Source: a virus
Virus record (IMG/VR): IMGVR_UViG_3300044733_002146
Location: 1-25,844 of that record
Length of the DNA: 25,844 bases
Reading direction: 5' to 3' (one strand)
Within the stretch, counting starts at the first letter, position 1, and each line of letters opens with the position of its first letter. Shown piece by piece: positions 21,815-25,844 of this stretch. A model generated the notes under the pieces. It saw nothing but the letters and a program-made list of their open reading frames with translations. It did not search any database and was not told the DNA's origin. The position numbers and the translations under genes are program-made.

Positions 21815-23661
21815 CGCGCACGACGGCGCTTGCTGCCCAGCGTCTCGGGCCGTTGCGTGCTCGGAATGGGCTCGTCGTCATCCTCGCCAGGCTTGCTCGA
21901 CGGCGGTGCACCTGGCTCGCTTGGTGGCGCACCAGGCACGCTCGACGGAGGCCCACTCGGCGGCTCGCTATCTGATGCCTCGTCATCGGCGCCTGCCTCG
22001 AGTGCCTTGGCGTTCTGCTTGGCCACCGCAGCCGCCTCGTGCATGGCTTGCTCGGTGAGCTCGTGCTCCATCTCCTCAGACAACTTCTCGCTGTCGTCGT
22101 GCGGATAGATGTTCTGCAGCTTCTCGAGCGCAAGGCGCAGCGGAATAACCTGCGCGTTGTATGCGTCGACGGTCATGCGCACGACCTCGGCCTCGTCCTG
22201 CGAGGTGAGCCCGAAGTAGTGACCCCAACGTGCGCGGAGCCGCGGCGGCATCCACATTGGCACGCCTGCCACGTCGACCGTGAAGGTGTCGAGGATGGGC
22301 ATCACGCGCCGCACGCCGTGCACGTAGACCGAGCCTGGCGTGCGCTTCTCCTGCGTGTGCACGACGCGGTTGAGCAGGTTGATGACCGGGCACATCCAAC
22401 CGTGCCAAAAGTCTTGCCGAAGGCCGTCCACGAAGCTCGTGGTGCGATGGTAGAGAAACGCAAGCGCCTTGCCGCTGATGGCGCCCTTGACGGTCTCGGG
22501 GCTCGCCTTGGTGTAGCCGAGCACCTCGCCGATCTTGTCGCAGATGTCGGCGACGTGGTCGCTGATGCTGTTGAGCGCATCACCTGGGAGCGAAAGCAGG
22601 CCGACCTTGGCCTCTGGGTTCTCGTAGCTCCACACGGTGCCAGCGCCCTTCTTGCGCGCTGGCCTGCCACCGGTGGTCGAGCCGAACACGTAGCCGCTGC
22701 CATCCTTTGCGGGGACGATCGCAGCGCGGCCCATGCCACCAGCTGGTGGCGCTTGCGGGTCCACGCCCGTCTCGTATGCCTGCGGGTCGCCGCTGTAGAT
22801 GGCCGCGCGCCCACGCTGCGAGAGCGAGTAGTTGAGCGCGTCGAGCTCGTCGAGCTGCGTGCCGTGAATGGGGTAGCCATCCAGGTCGCTCGCGTGCTCG
22901 TAGCTCGAGCGCAGCTTGTACCAAACCACGGGGCAGAACCCGAGGTTGTGCGTCACGCTCTTGGCTGCGTCCTCCTGCCAGTCAATCTGGCCGAGGCCCA
23001 TCTGCATCATGTCGACCGGCTTGTAGACCACGTCGCGCGTCTCATCGATGCGACGCCGGTAGAGCTTGGCGTAGACCATCCATTGGCCCTGGTCGCTCTT
23101 TTCGTACGAAAAGAACGGGTATTGCACCTCGAGGGCTTTGATGGTCGAGCCGCTGTCGTCGAACTCTGGCTGACACCATTTTGCGCGCAGCGTGTGGATC
23201 GCAGGGCAGCCGTTGACGAGCGCCACCACGGAGACCGCCGTGCCGCATGCTTCGGCGTTGGCTAGCGCATCGACGCACGCCTCGGGGAAGCACGCGTGCC
23301 GCATGAGCAGCCGCAACCATGCCTCGTAGAGCTGCGCCATCTCATCGGGCATACCCTCGCCGAGTAGCCGCTCGTCGTCGTCTGCGGCGGCGCTCATGCC
23401 AGGGAATCGACCTTCGCCGAGCGCGAAGTCGCAGTGCTGCCGAATCGCGGCCTCCACGATGGAGTGCACGATGTTCGGCGCGCGCTCCATGAGCGGCACG
23501 TCTTGCTTCGGGTTGAAGAAGTCGGGGAGGCCTTCGTATTGCTCGCCAACGACGTAGCGCTCGAGCCTGTCGAGTTTGCGGTACCGCGGCGATAGCCACT
23601 GTTGCGCAAGTCGCTCGGCCTGCGTGAAGCCTGCGATATTGGTGGCGTAGAGGCCGTGCAT
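21811..23661 (-). CDS. Portal protein
   Basis: This 616-residue protein follows the terminase group and precedes the MuF-type gene, the standard order. It starts MHGLYATNIAGFTQAERLAQ, with RKLDRLERYVVGEQYEG near residue 30, typical of portal N-termini. The core has LGFCPVVWYKLRSSY, GTQLDELDALNYSLSQRG, then GDALNSISDHVADICDKIGE and SGKALAFLYHRTTSFVDG; the IS-x-K-AL motif is widely seen in portal proteins. The C-terminal 60 residues are disordered, with repeats of Pro/Ser/Gly (GPPSSVPGAPPSEPGAPP) and a basic end (SKRRRAR). The portal is a dodecameric ring for DNA packaging. The ATG forms TGATG with the preceding stop. The Pro-rich acidic tail is longer than usual and could bind a head partner. 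Confidence 0.88.
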   Translation of the reverse strand: MHGLYATNIAGFTQAERLAQQWLSPRYRKLDRLERYVVGEQYEGLPDFFNPKQDVPLMERAPNIVHSIVEAAIRQHCDFALGEGRFPGMSAAADDDERLLGEGMPDEMAQLYEAWLRLLMRHACFPEACVDALANAEACGTAVSVVALVNGCPAIHTLRAKWCQPEFDDSGSTIKALEVQYPFFSYEKSDQGQWMVYAKLYRRRIDETRDVVYKPVDMMQMGLGQIDWQEDAAKSVTHNLGFCPVVWYKLRSSYEHASDLDGYPIHGTQLDELDALNYSLSQRGRAAIYSGDPQAYETGVDPQAPPAGGMGRAAIVPAKDGSGYVFGSTTGGRPARKKGAGTVWSYENPEAKVGLLSLPGDALNSISDHVADICDKIGEVLGYTKASPETVKGAISGKALAFLYHRTTSFVDGLRQDFWHGWMCPVINLLNRVVHTQEKRTPGSVYVHGVRRVMPILDTFTVDVAGVPMWMPPRLRARWGHYFGLTSQDEAEVVRMTVDAYNAQVIPLRLALEKLQNIYPHDDSEKLSEEMEHELTEQAMHEAAAVAKQNAKALEAGADDEASDSEPPSGPPSSVPGAPPSEPGAPPSSKPGEDDDEPIPSTQRPETLGSKRRRAR

Positions 23662-24101
23662 CAGCGCGTGATCGCCTGACCAATGATCGTGACGGACTGC
23701 GAAGCACCGGCGCTTGTGCCGGTTCCACCGTCGAACAGCAGCCGCATCATGTCACCCCACGCGCCGCCTAGGATGGTGTCGACCGCGAGCGCGGCGCTGA
23801 GGCCAGAGCCGATCGTGGTAGCAGCGGTCACAGCCGTGGTGCGGTTGACCTGATACGCGCTAAGCGATGCAGCAGCACCCGCGCTCAGCTGCGGAAAGTG
23901 CGCGTAGTCATACCAGGTCGTGCCGCCGTCGTATGACGTCTGTAGGTACACGTCGAGCGTGCCACCGGTGCCGCCTTGCAGGTTGCCGATGATGGTCAAC
24001 GCATCGAAGCCGGAAAGACCGCCGACGATGCCAGTGCTGGGCGCGTTCGGGCTTGCTGCGCTTGGGCTTGTGGCCGTGATGGTGACAATCTTCGGGCGCA
24101 T
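23661..24101 (-). CDS. Small beta protein between terminase and portal (DG-x-TWYD module)
   Basis: This 146-residue protein starts MRPKIVTITATSPSAASPNA. It is predominantly beta, with GFDALTIIGNLQGGTGGTLD, VYLQTSYDGGTTWYDYAHFP and ASQSVTIIGQAITR. The sequence QTSYDGGTTWYD resembles QVSEDGSTWYD in the protein at 17664-18089, so the two likely share an Ig-like or jelly-roll fold. It lies between the large terminase (3 nt gap) and the portal (one-base overlap). A small decoration or completion protein of the head is one idea. Terminase-portal pairs usually have nothing of this kind between them, so it is an extra gene. No known family is identified. Confidence 0.75.
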   Translation of the reverse strand: MRPKIVTITATSPSAASPNAPSTGIVGGLSGFDALTIIGNLQGGTGGTLDVYLQTSYDGGTTWYDYAHFPQLSAGAAASLSAYQVNRTTAVTAATTIGSGLSAALAVDTILGGAWGDMMRLLFDGGTGTSAGASQSVTIIGQAITR

Positions 24102-24104
24102 GGT

Positions 24105-25457
24105 TCATCCCCAGTCAAACGAGCCATCCGATAAGCCGGTGGCGCGGTAGGCCTTGGTGTGTAGTGCGTCGAACGCTGCAACAAACGCGTCGACCTGGTC
24201 ATCGTGTCTGTCTTTGATGCCTGTGAAGCTACAGACCTCGTCGACAAAGTCTCGCAGCCACGGCGCCTCGCGCGGCACGTGCACGCGTTGGCTTGACCAC
24301 GCCGCCGCGGTCGAGGTCGCTCGTGAAAGCTTGTCCATCTTGGCCGGGTCGGGCCGAAACGGAATGCCCTCGCGGCGCAAGAAGTCCACGGTGCCCTTCT
24401 CGGTGCCGCCGATGTAGCCGTACAGCTTGGCACCTGGGAAGCGCTCGGTGAGCTCGCGAAGCGTTGCGGCAAACTCGGTTGCCTTGGCCTGCATGCGCCG
24501 CACGTCGAGCACGTACCATGCGTCGAGCTGCGCGTTGTGCGCCATGACTACCGCGACGCTGTAATCGGCGTAGCTGCTTTCGCTGTACGCGAGGTCGATG
24601 CCGATGCTCACTCGATAGGTCTCGGGCAGCTTGTCGTAGAACGACACTCCAGAGAAAAGCTGCCCACCTCGAGGTCGCGGGCTGCCCATGTAGAGCGCCC
24701 ACCAATCGTGCTCGCCGACGTCGCGGCGCACGCGCTCGAGGAACTTGGGCGGTCGCTTGTACCAGAGGCTCTTGCCCTCGTCGTCGAGCGCCGGGAGGTT
24801 GATGACCTCCCATGATTGCCCCTCTTGTCGAGCAAGCTCGCCGATGAGGTCGTCGGGATGCCACCTCGTGTGGCATACGATGATGCTGGCGCCTGGGTGC
24901 ACGCGCGTGAGAGCGGCGCTTGTCCACCAATCGCGGATTTTGCCGCGTACGAGCGCGCTGTCGGCCTCCTCGCGGTTCTTGTACGGGTCGTCGACAACCA
25001 GCACGCCCGAGATGCCGTGGCCTGTCAGCGGGCCACCTACGCCGGTAGCGAGCAGTCCACCACCTGCGTCGGTGCGCCACTCGGCCATGGCTGAGGAGTC
25101 GCCGCGGAGCTTGACCCCCGCGGCGCGCGCGTAGTCACGGCAGAGCCTTGAGCGACTGTGCGCGTAGTCGGCGCCATACGAGGTAAACGCGTTGGTCTTA
25201 TCGGGCTTGGCTGCGATGAGCTGCGCAAGTCCGTGCAGGATACAGAACGTCTTGCCGTGCTGCGGAGGCACCGACACGAGTAGCCGCACCTCTTCGCCGT
25301 TGCGGATGCGGTCGAAAGCGCGACACAGGGCGCCGAGGTGCCGAGGCTCCTCGAGCAGCGGCGACACGCGAGGCACGAACTCCGCGAGCGGCAGGCGCCA
25401 CAGCGGCCTATTCGCCGCGCGCTGCACTGCCCAAGCTTGGAGTAGGGGCGTCGTCAT
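24105..25457 (-). CDS. terL: Large terminase subunit (DNA-packaging ATPase and nuclease)
   Basis: The ATG at 25457 gives a 450-residue protein, a normal length for TerL. Walker A is at about 62-70 (SVPPQHGKT), the deviant PP-x-HGK form common in this family, and Walker B is GVLVVDD (151-157), with the C-motif-like CHTRWHPDD near 195. The nuclease domain begins with IGIDLAYSESSYADYSV (Asp288) and ends with KDRHDDQVDAFVAAFD (Asp419/Asp420), both in the RNase H-like pattern. TerL docks at the portal, pumps DNA into the procapsid and cuts the concatemer. No Shine-Dalgarno site precedes the ATG. In-frame upstream TTG codons extend it with a Trp/Arg/Pro-rich sequence that looks non-coding. A small subunit was not identified in the window. 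Confidence 0.93.
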   Translation of the reverse strand: MTTPLLQAWAVQRAANRPLWRLPLAEFVPRVSPLLEEPRHLGALCRAFDRIRNGEEVRLLVSVPPQHGKTFCILHGLAQLIAAKPDKTNAFTSYGADYAHSRSRLCRDYARAAGVKLRGDSSAMAEWRTDAGGGLLATGVGGPLTGHGISGVLVVDDPYKNREEADSALVRGKIRDWWTSAALTRVHPGASIIVCHTRWHPDDLIGELARQEGQSWEVINLPALDDEGKSLWYKRPPKFLERVRRDVGEHDWWALYMGSPRPRGGQLFSGVSFYDKLPETYRVSIGIDLAYSESSYADYSVAVVMAHNAQLDAWYVLDVRRMQAKATEFAATLRELTERFPGAKLYGYIGGTEKGTVDFLRREGIPFRPDPAKMDKLSRATSTAAAWSSQRVHVPREAPWLRDFVDEVCSFTGIKDRHDDQVDAFVAAFDALHTKAYRATGLSDGSFDWG

Positions 25458-25589
25458 GGCGCCGAGAGTAGGAGGGCGCGCACGCGGAGGGGATACACGG
25501 CGCGCCCAGCTGACGAGGGACCGACGCCAGCACCACGCCAAACGAGGGAGACACGTCTAGCTGTGGCGAGCAAGAGCATACGCTGTAGC
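25458..25589. other. 132-bp non-coding gap before the terminase gene
   Basis: This is the longest gap in the window. I see an 8-bp inverted repeat (25474-25507) and no convincing -35/-10 promoter on the minus strand. It may hold the packaging-site or leader sequence of the structural transcript. No short gene with a ribosome site was found. All other intergenic gaps are below about 70 bp, so no gene-free stretch exceeds 300 bases. Confidence 0.5.
25474..25507 (-). repeat. 8-bp inverted repeat upstream of terL
   Basis: GGGCGCGC at 25474-25481 and GCGCGCCC at 25500-25507 are perfect reverse complements with an 18-nt loop. The arm nearest terL lies 16 nt before its ATG. It has no U-tract on the downstream side, so it is not a standard terminator. 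A hairpin in the terL leader or a binding site for a packaging or regulatory protein are options. GC-only arms in a GC-rich sequence can occur by chance. Confidence 0.5.
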
Positions 25590-25844
25590 CTAATCATGAG
25601 CAACCGCGTCGAGTGTAGGGCTCGACTCCACGCTATCTACCACGCTCGCGAACATCTGCGCCAGTCGAGTGTTGCGAGCGTAGGCATTTCGCTCGATCCC
25701 ATGTGCTCGCCCCATGCACACGCACCGGCAGATGTTGCACGCGGCTGCCTTGCAGCGCTTGCCGCATGCGTGAGGCGAAGCCACTGGCGACACATACACC
25801 ACGCGCAGCCACCGCAAACACCTCGAGCACGTGCGCCCAAAGCC
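25590..25844 (-). CDS. Cys-rich small protein, 5' end cut by the window edge
   Basis: The frame is open from the window edge to a TAG at 25590, giving 84 visible codons with no start seen. The visible part begins GFGRTCSRCLRWLRVVYVSP and continues HACGKRCKAAACNICRCVC and GRAHGIERNAYARNTRL. The many Cys, including C-x2-C pairs and the C-x-C-x-C run before G-x-x-HG, indicate metal binding. Similar short Cys-rich HG proteins sit near terminase genes in other tailed phages, usually without known function. The acidic tail (VDSVESSPTLDAVAHD) is typical of a real gene. It is on the same strand and 132 bp upstream of terL. It could be a small terminase neighbour or regulator; the 5' end is needed to judge. 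Confidence 0.6.
   Translation of the reverse strand, partial: GFGRTCSRCLRWLRVVYVSPVASPHACGKRCKAAACNICRCVCMGRAHGIERNAYARNTRLAQMFASVVDSVESSPTLDAVAHD

Noticed and set aside
22039-23265. A 408-residue plus-strand frame opposite the portal gene
   Set aside because: Antisense mirror of the portal reading frame; composition is His/Arg/Val-rich with no recognisable motif.
25474-25507. Reading the inverted repeat as a Rho-independent terminator
   Set aside because: No run of U follows the stem on either strand, and it lies before, not after, a gene in the direction of transcription.
24105-25541. A longer terminase starting at 25541
   Set aside because: That start is a TTG with no ribosome site, and the added 28 residues are Trp/Arg/Pro-rich. 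The ATG at 25457 gives a normal TerL length.
1-25844. A tailocin or contractile injection system without a head
   Set aside because: Terminase, portal, MuF-type protein, scaffold-like protein and capsid are all present and intact in frame, so this is a phage or prophage.
1-25844. tRNA genes, CRISPR arrays, insertion sequences or attachment sites
   Set aside because: I found no cloverleaf-like region, regular spaced repeats, transposase frame or duplicated att core. The whole window is filled with structural genes.

Overview
The window is the late structural region of a contractile-tailed (myovirus-type) bacteriophage or prophage. Every gene I can support lies on the minus strand, so transcription runs from high to low coordinates, from the terminase end (about 25.8 kb) to the tail fibres (position 1). 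Large terminase, portal and capsid genes mean it encodes DNA-filled virions and is not a headless tailocin. The sequence is visibly GC-rich. The host is therefore probably a high-GC bacterium, but no host gene, integrase, tRNA or attachment site is present, so neither the host nor prophage versus free phage can be decided here.

Layout in the direction of transcription. 25.84-24.1 kb: a Cys-rich small gene cut by the window edge, a 132-bp non-coding gap with an 8-bp inverted repeat, then the large terminase. 24.1-20.4 kb: a small beta-rich protein, the portal, a MuF-type minor head protein with an unusual hydrophobic N-terminal half, and two small zinc-ribbon proteins. 20.4-17.6 kb: a Gly/Ser-rich small protein, a scaffold-like coiled-coil protein, the major capsid protein and a second small beta-rich protein. 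17.6-15 kb: four neck or tail-completion candidates and a short protein before the sheath. 15-9 kb: tail sheath, tail tube, two chaperone-position genes, an HK97-gp10-like protein and the tape measure. 9-2.7 kb: a Mu-type baseplate series (DNA-circularisation/gp43-like, gp44-like hub, an unknown, gp45-like spike, gp46/gpW position, gp47/J-like, a beta-rich extra protein, gp48-like). 2.7-0 kb: two tandem paralogous fibre genes and a long fibre gene running off the window.

The genes are packed with ATGA or TGATG overlaps or gaps of a few bases, so the module looks like one translationally coupled transcript. The baseplate order matches phage Mu, while the head set (portal, MuF protein, scaffold, capsid) is more like a generic HK97-type head.

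Points worth a second look: an exact 636-bp tandem gene duplication in the fibre region; three consecutive genes in one reading frame separated only by a TAA and a TAG; a C-terminal module shared by a neck-region gene and the fibre genes; a DG-x-TWYD module shared by two small proteins flanking the head genes; three Cys-rich mini-proteins near the head genes; and the inverted repeat just before the terminase.
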